From Cryptomeria japonica (Eukaryota > Streptophyta > Pinopsida > Cupressales > Cupressaceae): a stretch of DNA of 64,000 nucleotides. Positions 22,329 to 32,833 of the stretch are shown here, one piece after another. Below the pieces are notes generated by a model. It was not told where the DNA came from. It saw only the letters and a list, made by a program, of their open reading frames with translations, and ran no database searches. The DNA lies in the NCBI RefSeq assembly GCF_030272615.1, contig NC_081414.1:1921501-1985500 (forward strand), written 5' to 3'. The stretch's first letter is position 1. Every line of letters begins with the position of its first letter. A program made the translations under genes and the position numbers.

Positions 22329-23992
22329 TGTAGCATTGTAAATTGTACACACTTGCTAAAGCAGTACAATTTCACACCTAGTTTAGCACCCACCTTGGCG
22401 CAGTTTGCATTTTGCATTGCATTTCCCCTTTAGCACTTAATTAATCAAATTAATTAGGTCTAAAGGTTCTATTTCATCATCTTCCACATCATAAAGTTGG
22501 GCCCTTTCATTAAAGTGTGCCCCTTTCATTTTATTCCTCCAATACATCATTTAATCAAAAACCCTAATTAAGTCCTATTTTGAACTTGGGGGCTTGATTT
22601 CGGGGGTCAAAACATCTCAAAATCACCTGTAACTTCGGGATTCTCTCTAAAATCATCATATCTGACGGCCTTGAAAATTTGGTGAAAAGTTGCCGGGACC
22701 ATGGCGCCCGGAGTGCACATGGTCCCGGACATTTTTCCCGAAATTTTAGGAGTGCGATCCAATCATAAAACAAAGCTTAACCCCAAGAAATTGGTGAGAG
22801 ATTCAATCTCTAGGTCGGCCAAAAGTTGAAATTAAGACCTAGGGTTTCATATATAAGAGCTCTCTTTCTTCATTGGAAAGGATCCGAAAATTTTGGTTTC
22901 AAGGACCTTCTATGCAGCGAAAGAGAAGATCTTTGAAGACTTCAACAACATTCAACATCCATCTATCAAGCATCTATCAATTTCATTCATCCATTTAGGG
23001 CTTTGAAGGCATTGAAGAGCAATAAGGGATCACCGACTGAAGATTGGCTTGTACCCCTCCCTTGGGGTTGGGTATGATTTCATGTTGTTTTCATGTCTTT
23101 GCATAAGTCTCATTATATCACTTGTATTCATGCTTTAGATCTCTTTACATCTTTATTTGGAGCATTTACATTATCATTTACAAGTAATTAGGGTTTACTT
23201 TCTAGGTTGCTCTAGCTTGCTTACTTGCATTTTAGGATCTTGCACACACACAAGGTCTGCACACACACTACTTTTACAATACAACTTGGCTATTCGTGGA
23301 GGTGGAAATCACCAAAGAAGGGGTTTGACTAAGGCAAAGCCCTATATAGCCGCCCAAAACACCTTTTCAGATATAAGTGCAGATTTCGGGATTCAGACGA
23401 CTCCACAAGTTGCAGATCCGAAAGAAGCAGACGGAGACTGAACCATACACCAAGTTTCAGAGCAAAAGACCAGGATAGGGGCGTGGGGCACCCTGGTCCT
23501 GCCAGGACAGGGACGCTAGGCGCCCTGGTCCTTGGGATAGGGGCGCTGGGCACCCTGGTCCCTCTGTCAGATAGCATTTCCGACAGTTTTCCAGGTTGCA
23601 AAGTAGCAGTTTCAGGTGCAGTTTCAGGAACAAAATCAAGACAGTGGCACCCGCGCCCCCGTCTCGAACATTTTCACTGAGATTTTAACTCTGGGTATGC
23701 ATCTGCATTCTTGTCTTGTCCTTGTGTTTGCAGCTTTCCATTGTTTAACTTCAATTCTGCAATTTTGTTATTAATTCATACTTGCACTTGGAGGTTAGGA
23801 ATTGAACTTGCATCATTTTATCTTTCAATTACAACAAAGGAATAGAAACCCTAATAGGTAGCCTGTGGCTCTCTCTTTCACAAAAAGAAGTAGCCAATTG
23901 TGTGATACCTCTAGGCTCTTTCGTATTCCACAATGTGTGTCAAAAGGTAGGATTAGGACATGTTAACCTAGTCTCGCTTTTTCCCCTACACA
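22329..23992 (+). repeat. Element A 3' LTR
   Basis: Runs from TGTAGCATTG to CCCCTACACA. TATATAA is at 22850-22856. The hairpin core at 22696-22725 has a perfect 8-bp stem (GGACCATG...CATGGTCC). The phrase cluster is at about 23475-23665. It is followed by the TSD copy AGTTC. Confidence 0.92.
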
Positions 23993-23997
23993 AGTTC

Positions 23998-24601
23998 TAT
24001 ATGCTTTGTCCTTGCATGTAACATGAGATTTTTTGAAATATTAATAGCACTAGTATTGTTACAATAAATAGTCACCGGTTTAGACGTATCTTGCTTAAAA
24101 CCCTCCAACACGTCTCATCTAGATTGCCTGTGTACAATTCATAGATGCTGCAACATATTCTACTTCATTTGTTGACTATGATACACATGTTTTCTTTTTA
24201 CTTGTCCTTGCAACCAATCTACCTCCAAAAAGAAAAGCTCCACCAGTAGTGCTTTTCCGGTCATCATTATTGCCTGCCCAATCTGCATCAATAAACACTT
24301 TCAAAGAAAATTCATCTTTATAAGGATACCATAAGCCATACTCCATTGTGCCTCTCAGATATCTGAATATCCTTTTCACCGCTACCAAGTGATTCTCCTT
24401 GGGATCTTTCTGAAATCTAGCAACCAATCCAACAACATATGCAATATTCCATCTATTGTGAACAATATAATGCAACTTACCAATCATGGACATATATTCC
24501 TTTTCATCTACAAAGGGTGAATCATCATGTTTAGACAATTTACAACTTGTCACCTTCTGAGTACCAACTGATTTGCAATCTTCCATGCAAAAAGATTTCA
24601 A
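23998..24601 (-). pseudogene. Copia RNase H domain
   Basis: Minus-strand copia RNase H region. SMIGKLHYIVHNRWNIAYVV and FQKDPKENHLVAVKRIFRYL lie near 24490-24360, followed by the conserved VFIDADWAGNNDDRKSTTGG near 24300-24240. Beyond the stop at 24176 the same protein continues to the element A boundary with EYVAASMNCTQAI, a stop, then KPVTIYCNNTSAI. The last part is at 11886-12049. Confidence 0.88.
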
Positions 24602-24658
24602 TACTTCTTTTACATATTTAGTCTGATAGATAAATATTCCACCATTCAGTTGTTGGAC

Positions 24659-25336
24659 CTACAACCCAATGAAAAATTTAATCTCACCAATAAGAGACAT
24701 TTCAACTTCTTTCTTCATTTCCTCAGCAAAAGCCATACATAAATCATCATCACCACCAAAAATTATATCATCAACAAAAATTTCTACTATCAACATTCTA
24801 TCTCCATCAGTCTTTAAATATATGTTACTGTCCTCAGTGGTATGTTGGAATCCTATCTTGATCAAATGTGTATGTAATCTTTCAAACCATGCTCTTGGTG
24901 CTTGCTTTAAACCATATAGTGCCTTGTGTAATTTTCAAACCATATCTTCATCTTCACTTAATGCAAATCCATCCGGTTATTCTATATATACTTCTTCTTT
25001 TAGGATACCATTTAGGGAAGTTGATTTAACATTCATTTGATATACCTTAAATCCTTTAAAAGAAGCAAAGGCAAGTAACATTCTTACCCCTTCCAATCTT
25101 TCCACTGGTGCAAAGGTTTCACCATAGTCTTCTCCTTCTTCTTGTGCATAGCCTTTGCATACAAGTCTTGCTTTATTCGTTACAACCTTGCCATCTTCAT
25201 TTAACTTGTTTCTAAAGACCCATTTTGTACCTATAACATTCTTGTCTTCTAGTCCGAGAACAAGTGTCCAGGTCTTATTTTTTTCTATCTGATCCAATTC
25301 TTCATTCATAGCATTAATCCAATCATCATCCTTCAA
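24659..25336 (-). pseudogene. Copia reverse transcriptase
   Basis: Minus-strand copia RT. It opens with WINAMNEELDQIEKNKTWTL and TKWVFRNKLNEDG (25320-25190), and RLVCKGYAQEEGEDYGETFA follows. The catalytic box is FVDDIIFGG near 24785. One stop or gap around 24870-24975 interrupts it. The usual AFLNG box is changed to TSLNG. Confidence 0.9.
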
Positions 25337-26637
25337 TACTTATCTTACTATTTTAGGCTCAATAGTAGAAATCAGACAAGCATTTTCTCTGATTTTCCTT
25401 CTAGTCTATACATCAGCATTCTTATCTCCTATAATTTGGTCTTTTGAATGATTTAATCTAACATACCTTGGTATTACCGGTTCTGGTGTTGTGCCTTCTT
25501 CTTCATGTTCATCATATTTTTCATCACTTTCTTCATTTACCGGTTGAGCACCTATTGTTATGTTCATCATTCTCCTGCACTTTTAGTTATATAAACACAC
25601 GGTTTTATTCATCATTTTTAGGCTCAGATCTACTAGTCTCATCAATTTTCTCTGAGAATTCATCAACCTTAACATTTACACTTTCAACTATCTTCTTAGT
25701 TCTCTTGTTATAACATTTGAATGCTTTACTCTTGGTAGAGTATCCAAAAAATATCCCTTCTTCACACTTAGCATCAAATTTTCTAGGAACATCATCTCTC
25801 TTAATAAAACATTTACTCCCAATAATTTTAAAGTAGCTGACATTAGGAGTCATACCATTCTAAAGTTCATAAGGTGTTTTATCATTACCTTTCTTAACAA
25901 GTACCCAGTTCAAAGTTTAAACAACTGTAGTAACTACTTCCCTCCAAAACATCTTAGGTACTGCACCTTGTATCAGCATTGTTCTAGAAGCTTCCACAAT
26001 TGTCATGTTCCTTCTCTCAGCAATTCCATTTTGTTGTGGAGTTCTGGGTGCTGACATTTGCCTCTTAATTCCCCGTTCATCATAAAAATTCACAAACTCA
26101 TCAGAAGTGAACTCACTTCCTTAGTCAAATCTCAGACATTTCAAACTCCTCCCAATTTCCTTTTCAACTAAAGCTTTAAATGCCTTGAATTTATTGAAAG
26201 CCTTAGACTTTTCTCTCAATAAAAATTATCCACATCATCTTTGAAAAATCATTAGTAAAAATCATAAAATACTTATCACCATAATAGCTTCTAGTCCTCA
26301 TAGGACCACATAGATCAGTGTGAACTAAATCAAGGATATGCTCTAAAGAAAAAGTTTTTCTTTTAAATGATACAAGTGTCATCTTACCCATTTGACAGTC
26401 CTTACACAACACATTGTCCGGTTTCACAAGCTGGGGCATACTTCTTACAATACTTTATTTTCTAACCTTTATCAAATTGTCAAAGTTCACATGACAAAAC
26501 CTCTTGTGCCATAACCAACTGTCTTCAATCTTAGCTGCCAAACAACTATTCACATTAGTATTTATATGAAAAAGATTACCTCTAGTCTGCTTTCCAATAG
26601 CAATCAACTCTCCTTTACTTCCAAGGATCCTGCACAC
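25337..26637 (-). pseudogene. Copia integrase
   Basis: Minus strand, several frames. The pre-integrase zinc finger spans about 26520-26395 (WHKRFCHVNFDNL, then CKDCQMGKM). The core begins HTDLCGPMRTRSYYGDKYFM near 26325-26265 and degrades across 25854-26200. The C-terminal part is readable at 25605-25853 (IIGSKCFIKRDDVPRKFD, then GIFFGYSTKSKAFKCYN). At least two frame changes and several stops make it nonfunctional. Confidence 0.85.
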
Positions 26638-26687
26638 TCCACTCTTAAATTCAAGAAGATATCCTTTATCATTTAATTGTCCAACAC

Positions 26688-27446
26688 TCAGTACTTACTG
26701 GTGCCTCTAGGAAATCTTTTAGCCAATAGTGCCTCAAGTTCCATCAGATGATCTTCATCATCACCACCTCCGTGGCTACCGCCATGACTAGACCTGTAGT
26801 CATGATTACGACAAATATCCTTTCCTTTCTTCATAGATGTATCAGTTACATAAGCCTTAAAAGCAGATTCAGATGACTTAGAAACACTATTATCAAAGTT
26901 GTTCAATTCAAATGCAGTCAATTTACAAATAAGGGAATCAACAATAACTTTATCTTTAGAAACAAATCTCAATTCTTGTATTGAAGATACCCTAATAGCA
27001 TATTGTGGTAAGAGAGTTCTAAGCATCTTACTAACAACTTCCTTAATTCATTATCCATATTGTGCTATATTCTCACCATCAACCATTCTCATATCATCAA
27101 ATTTACCTCTAAGACTTTCTTCCTTAGCCCTTTGTACATGTTCATCACCTCCATAAATCAAACCTAATTTCTCCCATACTTCAAATGCAGACTCTAATCC
27201 ATGAAAATCTATATACTCAGAGTCAGACAAAGTACTTACAATTGCTTCAAGTTTCTGGATGTTTTCTTGCTGCTCCTTAAGCTCATTAGGTGTCAAGGGA
27301 CTAGTAGTAGGAGCCACATACTTGTTTGTCACATGATGCCAATACTGAGAACCCATTTCTTTGATATATATATTCATCTGATCACTCCATATCTGGTAGT
27401 TTTCCTTGTTAAAATTGGTACACTCCTTCTTCATCATCTTTCTCAA
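26688..27446 (-). pseudogene. Copia Gag
   Basis: Minus-strand copia-type Gag. Its N-terminus contains NKENYQIWSDQMNIYIKEMG, and it continues with FEVWEKLGLIYGGDEHV and LRGKFDDMRMVDGENIAQY, then LRTLLPQYAIRVSSI in the same frame after a stop near 27050. It ends at a stop at 26688. Immediately beyond that, the sequence is already the region just before the integrase zinc finger (SVGQLNDKGYLLEF). The CCHC zinc knuckle and the aspartic protease are therefore missing, apparently through one internal deletion. Confidence 0.85.
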
Positions 27447-27492
27447 GATCTTTTCCTCAAGCTATTAAGGTTCTGCACACATAGGACCTAAT

Positions 27493-27504
27493 GCTTTGAT
27501 ACCA
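27493..27504 (-). other. Copia primer binding site
   Basis: TGGTATCAAAGC on the minus strand, two bases inside the LTR. It differs at one base from the usual plant copia site TGGTATCAGAGC, which pairs with initiator tRNA-Met. Confidence 0.85.
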
Positions 27505-27506
27505 AT

Positions 27507-28274
27507 TGTTAATCTGAGAGGATTCGGTTAATACTGAGAGGGGGGGGTGAATCAATATTAACAATTATTCTTAACTTAAACTTAAACTAATAAAACTTCA
27601 CCAAATCAATCACAAACTAGTAATAAACTATTTACTAGTACCGGTAATCATTGATATCCAATTGTTAAACTGATTTATTAGAACTTCTCATTAAGTGTTC
27701 ATCAACATGCATAAACTAAAAGTAAATCAAAATAACACATCAAAAACATTCACCACATGAACACCGAAATTTTCACGTGGAAACCCAAATAGGCAAAAAC
27801 CATGGTGGGAATTGGTACCCACACAAATTGTGCACTCTTTCGGAATGCGCCCTGTTAGGAGCCTAGCCCGGTTAGGAGCTTGCAATGATGCCCTTTTAGG
27901 AGAAGAGCCTGTTAGGAGTCACCCAGTTAAGGGATTTCTATGATGAGCCCTGTTAGGAGCTTGTCCCTATTAGTAGCAACCTCGCAAGAGGATTTAAGAC
28001 TCAGATGATGAACTACCTGGTTAAGGGATTTACAATTTGAGGCTTGTTAGAACCTACCCAGTTAAGGGAGGGAACAACAAATGAATGATCAAGAAATAGC
28101 ACTAACTTCTTGCTTGTTTAGATCCAATTTAGCTCCAATCTACTACACTCTTGTATATACACCACACTAGTTTGGCTTCACACTCTTTCCTCAAATCACC
28201 AACACAACAAACATCAACTATACCGACCTAAATAACCTGTACAACTTAGTCGGTTACAAAACCCTAAGACTTAC
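27507..28274 (-). repeat. Copia 5' LTR, distal part
   Basis: Matches 10006-10790 of the other LTR. It keeps the intact terminus (TGTTAATCTGAG on the plus strand). Cut at 28274 by element C; the last five bases CTTAC are the TSD. Confidence 0.9.
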
Positions 28275-29038
28275 TGTATATGGTGAAAATAGATAATAAT
28301 AATGATAATATTGAAAGGCTAAATGAATTCAACCACAAAACCCTAGCCTAACAACAACAAAGATCCACCATAACATATGAAGATTACCTAAGACAATGCA
28401 AATCAAATCAAATCACAAAGATTATACCATCACATGTCCAATAGGGTTTGGATCTCCATTCTTCCTATCTCCATTGATCTTGTTTGATATATTTGCTCTC
28501 AGATTTTATGTGCACAAGAGCTCAACAAAGAATGGAATGTGGTTGCAAGTAGGATTGTAGTGTAGTCAAGTGCATAAAATTCATTAGGGTTTGATAATGA
28601 AGGAAGTATCTCCTTATATAGAAGACACTATATGAAATGGAGGGATAAGATTGAGAGGTGTAAAAGGAGGTCGGCTATGATTAGAGGGTAGGTAAAAGAA
28701 ATAATAAAATAATGAAAGGGGTAGGTAATGTAGGAATTAAGAGATGAATGACATGTGTCATGGGTAGAAAAGGTTAATGAATTAATTAAATAAATAGAGA
28801 TTTATTTAATTAATAGAAGAAGTGGGATCAATTAAATAAATAAGATATTTATTTAATTTAAGAAAAGGATAATTTAAATAAATAAATGTATTTATTTAAA
28901 TGAGAAATAAGGCTAGAAGAGGATAAATGAATTAATTAAATAAATAAAGATTTATTTAATTAATAGAAGAATTAAGCTAAAATAATTAAATAAATAAAAT
29001 ATTTATTTAATTAGACATGACAATTTTAGGTGTCTACA
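28275..29038 (-). repeat. Element C 3' LTR
   Basis: TGTATATGGTG...GTGTCTACA on the plus strand. The minus-strand TATA box (TATATAAGG) is at 28612-28620. U3 at 28770-29020 consists of several near-palindromic units of the type 'aattaaataaataaagattt', which can fold into hairpins. Confidence 0.93.
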
Positions 29039-29052
29039 TTTTGCCCCTCTTT
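29039..29052 (-). other. Element C polypurine tract
   Basis: AAAGAGGGGCAAAA on the minus strand, touching the 3' LTR. Confidence 0.8.
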
Positions 29053-29381
29053 GAGACAATGCGGCTTGTCGCGTTGTTTCAAAGAAGATAAGATGAACTG
29101 ATACAGAGTTGCCCCAGGATGGGAATGATATGCCCCCTCGAGAGATTGGATGAAAATGTTTGCAAAGATTGCAGACAATCTCTCGATAAGAAAGAAAGGC
29201 TAGAATGGACTGACCGGATAAAGTGACAAAGTCACGGGATAAAGAAGACTGACTCGGGAGGCGAGGGCTAGGGCTAGGGTAGTCTATAAGATAGACCACA
29301 GGGAAAAATACATCCTCATTGTCATCTACACATCCACAAGAGCAGAGTGCAGAGTGACAAGAGCAGTGGCAGTCAGCAGCG

Positions 29382-29447
29382 ATGGCCTTCGTTCATAGAT
29401 TTGACCGCGTTCGCCGATTCCAGAGGCCAGAAGAGGCAGGAGAGCCG
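29382..29447 (+). CDS. Element C antisense PMD gene, exon 1
   Basis: ATG at 29382 opens exactly 22 codons (MAFVHRFDRVRRFQRPEEAG, then EP) ending at donor CCG|GTAAGTACC, a strong plant splice donor. Splicing in phase 0 to 30405 gives a continuous protein. It is antisense to element C. The layout parallels exon 1 of element A. The basic N-terminus has no recognised motif. Confidence 0.65.
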
Positions 29448-29559
29448 GTAAGTACCGCAAAACCTCCTTGTACCTTGATGCATTTATTGTTGTCATTAAT
29501 GCATGGTAGATAGGGAAATAAATGCGCTCTAGGTTAGGGTCCAAAAATGTCAAAAAATG

Positions 29560-29800
29560 CCTAGGCACGTCTGCATTGGTGCCAGGCACGTCTATGCTCG
29601 CGAGGCGCGTCTGTGTTTGTGCCAGGAGCGTCTATGATGGAAAACGCGTCTGTGCCGAATGCGGTCATGTCTGTGATGTGTAGGCGTGTTTATGCCAAGA
29701 AGGCACGTCTGTGTCTTTCAGGCGCGTCTATGTAGTCTTCAAGCGTGTTTATGTCAGGTAAGCACGTTTGTGTCCAAAAATGTGAATTTGTGTCTTCTAG
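29560..29800 (+). repeat. Phrase cluster 'ggcgcgtctgtgt'
   Basis: About ten variants of 'gcgcgtctgtgt' (gcacgtctatg, gcgtgtttatg and others) with variable spacers. The same phrase occurs in the element's leader (40850-42500) as 'cacagacgcg', so the two clusters are in opposite orientation within the element. Confidence 0.85.
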
Positions 29801-29901
29801 GTCAAATCGGCAGTTCTATGATGAACATACGCTGTCGATTGAATAAGCTGCTGAGAGGATACACTCAAGCAGATCCTCTAGGGAAGACTAGGATAGATCA
29901 A

Positions 29902-30368
29902 GGCACTTTGTGATGAACAGTGACTACCAAGATAGAGTACTTTGTGATGAACAGGGAAGACTAGGATAGATCAAGGCACTTTGTGATGAACAGTGAGTAC
30001 CAAGATAGAGTACTTTGTGATGAACAGGGAGTACTAAAATATGAGCAGCACTTTGTGATGAACAGTGAGTGCAAATGTGAGCAGCACTTTGTGAAGAACA
30101 GTGAGTGCAAATGTGAGCAGCACTTTGTGATGAACAGGGAGTGCCAAACACGTAGTACTTTGTGATGAACAGGGAGTACCACTAGGATAGAAGCAACACT
30201 TTGTGATGAACAAGGAGTGTCACTAGGATAGGTAGCAACACTTTGTGATGAACAGGGAGTGTCACTAGGATAGGTAGCAACACTTTGTGATGAACAGTGA
30301 GTGTCACTAGGATAGAATACCATATGCACTTAGATAAAAAGTAGCATTTTGTGATGAACAGTGAATGC
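29902..30368 (+). repeat. Tandem repeat with 16-bp constant core, about 12 units
   Basis: Units of 34-65 bp, each starting with the core ACTTTGTGATGAACAG, followed by a variable part such as 'ggagtgtcactaggataggtagcaac'. The core is almost unchanged while the remainder differs in length and sequence. It ends 36 bp before the splice acceptor of exon 2. Confidence 0.92.
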
Positions 30369-30404
30369 CACTATGACTGACATGATTGATTTGCTTGACT
30401 ACAG

Positions 30405-30911
30405 GAGTATTTACCTATGTTGGAGTCACGGGAGAGATTCCCGTCGATGCAAAGATTGTGACCTGAGCTGACCATCGAGGAGCGAGCTGCGATTGAGGCT
30501 ATGGGTCTAAGACATATTTTGTATGTGCCTGAGTTTCGGGTGAACATGGGACTACTGACTACACTGGTGGAGAGGTGGCACTCTGAGACTTGTACATTTC
30601 ATTTGCTGATGGGGGAGATGACAGTCACCCTCGAGGATGTATACAGGATCTTGAGGATACCGATCGACGGGGAGCTGATCCCGTACGATCGAGATGGAGA
30701 TAGGGAGGCCCTGAGACGAGTATTCCAGGACCCAGGATTGGAGATGAGGGTAGGACATGTGGCTTGGGACATCGTAACAGCTACAGGGTTGGCGCTTCCA
30801 GCAGTGATAGGAGGAGCGATCAGTGGGTTCCTGTGTCCGGATAGAGAGACACGGGGGTTGGCTATGGGCTGGGGAGGAGATCGGCTATTGGCAGGATCTC
30901 TATTATGGTGA
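30405..30911 (+). pseudogene. Element C antisense PMD gene, exon 2: plant mobile domain
   Basis: Reads in the frame of exon 1: EYLPMLESRERFPSMQRL, a TGA at 30459-30461 (likely from CGA), then TIEERAAIEAMGLRHILYV and the diagnostic PMD segment LVERWHSETCTFHLLMGEM with TVTLEDVYRILRIPIDGE. It then reads GHVAWDIVTATGLALPAVIG to a stop at 30911. It aligns with exon 2 of element A (GEMTVTLEDVYRIL in both). The domain is cut short compared with A: the central part after LAMGWGGDRLLAG is missing. The start is supported by the acceptor at 30401-30404. Confidence 0.8.
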
Positions 30912-31083
30912 AGTACCAGCTGATCAGCAGGCGAGGAGCTTCCATAGACCATCGCAGACAACGACAGCTATGGGAGGGAGCCGAAGGAGACAGGCATCTA
31001 GTGGTGGGGTTATGGGTCCTCCACCACCACCAGATAGAGGGGACAGAGGGGATGATCCTGGGGTAGGTCCTTTGAGGGCTTAG
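30870..31083 (+). pseudogene. Element C antisense PMD gene, C-terminal tail in shifted frame
   Basis: A +1 frame gives YYGEVPADQQARSFHRPSQ, then GGSRRRQASSGG and a Pro-rich PPPPPDRGDRGDDPG tail ending at TAG 31081-31083. It looks like the natural C-terminus joined to the truncated domain by a deletion or frameshift near 30890. Confidence 0.5.
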
Positions 31084-32833
31084 ATTCTATCGAGGCCAGG
31101 TGGCTCTGAGGGAGGGAGTTCATCATAGCCGTAGAGGGCTCCCTATGTATCAGTATTGTACCATTTTGTATGATGATGTAGACACCTTTGGGTGATTGTA
31201 GCCATATGATTTTGACATCATTGTATCATGACACTTATGATTATATATATGAGTTGATTTATCTTTGCGGCAGCTATATGCATGTGTACCTATGTGATGA
31301 GATATTCTTATGTGATGCTTATGATATGGATGCAAATATGTATATGATGCAATGCAATATTTTTTGTTCTTTTATGTTTTATATGTGTATGCAAATGTAA
31401 ATGTGAATGTATGTAATGCAGATGAATATGATAATGCAAATGTAAATTGTGCTAATGGGTGTTGTGTGCAGGATGTGATGCAGTTGTGATATCTATATGT
31501 ATGTATGAAATGCTAATATGTGGTAATGCAGGTGCAACTACATGAAATGCATACATTTTTGGTGTGTCATTATACTCAGTCATGTGATAGCAGGCTACGC
31601 AGACTCGAGAAGGACGATGGAAGTCAATCAAGAAAGGGGGATGAAAGACAGAAGATATGAAAGTGAAAGAGCTTCTTGTGCGTTATCATCATTGAGCTTT
31701 ATTATGGCAAGTAGGTTATGACAATCGAGGCATATGTTCGACCCAGAAAGTCATTGTACCCGTTTGCATGGAGATAAGACAGTCTCAAACAAGGAATGCC
31801 CCAGTTCACACTAGACTCACAGTGTCCTCATATCCTTGGACAAGTCATAACATTACTAAGAGACAATCCATAGACAACAAAGAAAAATAGGTGACGATAC
31901 CCCATCCTCGCCTTTCTAGTCAAAGACATCCTGGAGATAAAATCTCTAGTCAGAGACATCTCGGAAAAGCTAAAAGACATGTCACCAAAAAAGATAAAAT
32001 CAAAAGAAAACCAAGACTCGACACCAACATCCACTATAGTCCTCAAATTTAGTGTCTCTTGTCACTTGTATAAGTCTTATTTGATTGTGGTCACAATGTT
32101 TACTTTCACAGAAAGGATAGATAGCACTGAACCATAATGTTGTTTGAGTTTGCTGAAAGATTTGATTTTGTTGAAGCCCATTGTTGCTGTTGTGTCTCAT
32201 CTGAAATTGACTAAATCCATGCAACTGATACTTTATTGCAGAGAAGACGAAACTTTATTGCGGATCTGTGATGCAAATGTTGCTTTATTGCGGATTGTGC
32301 GTGGATAGATTGAAGGAAGTTGGAAGAAACTGTACTCCTCGAAACATGTGATGTTCTCAGTTCCACACCCATTACTAGATGTAGGATTTGCCTTAGCCAC
32401 AGATAGGAGCTGATTTATTATAGATGGAAAGGGAAGTGAAAAGGGAGGTTTATTATGAATGGCTAACCAATCTTTGGTAGATCAATAAAAAGCCATGATG
32501 GGAATGTGTAAGTTTATTATGGATGGATAGGTTGTGAGTGTGTGCAAAGTGAAAGGATGAAATGGAATCCTGAAGGAGGGAGGAGAAATGTCTCTACACA
32601 TGGTGCCGGTGACCCAGTTTTCACCATGGTACTTGCCCAGGGCGCCACCGAAGTGGTTTTCACCATTGGACGAAATTATTTCTCTTTACTTTTCTTGATT
32701 TTTTGATTTTTTTTTTGTGTCACAAGGCGCCTGTTTGCCAGGTTTTCACCAAGTAAAGATTTTTTTTTATTTTTTTGTATTTTTTGAAATTTTTGATTTT
32801 TTTGGTATTTTTGAATTAGGATACTCTGAAGAG
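31084..32833. other. Element C 3' noncoding region
   Basis: No supported gene. 31150-31550 is rich in 'atgatgcaaatgtaaatg' type repeats. The block 31600-32000 is recognisably conserved, in the same relation to pol, in element E (about 60880-61300). The stretch 32590-32670 holds a repeated phrase 'gttttcaccatggtacttgc'. The conservation between two diverged copies hints at a functional 3' untranslated region. Confidence 0.55.

Larger units (their letters stand above)
12050..23992 (+). mobile_element. Element A: Ty3/gypsy Tat-like retrotransposon with antisense PMD gene
   Basis: Bounded by LTRs 12050-13700 and 22329-23992, flanked by the TSD AGTTC (12045-12049 and 23993-23997). Order on the plus strand: LTR, PBS, protease and G-patch region, truncated RT, RNase H, second RNase H, integrase, then an antisense three-exon plant mobile domain gene, PPT and LTR. 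Two RNase H domains in tandem are characteristic of the Tat lineage. It lacks a Gag capsid and zinc knuckle. The RT palm is deleted in frame, so this copy cannot move on its own. Confidence 0.92.
29448..30404 (+). other. Intron 1 of element C PMD gene, filled with two repeat families
   Basis: A 957-bp predicted intron from GTAAGTACC to TTGCTTGACTACAG, in phase 0. It contains the phrase cluster 29560-29800 and the tandem repeat 29902-30368. On the element's own sense RNA these splice signals lie on the wrong strand, so the intron would not be removed during retrotransposition. Confidence 0.65.

Noticed and set aside
29924-30329. Minus-strand frames rich in CSSQS repeats
   Set aside because: They are translations of the 16-bp-core tandem repeat and reflect repeat periodicity, not a protein.
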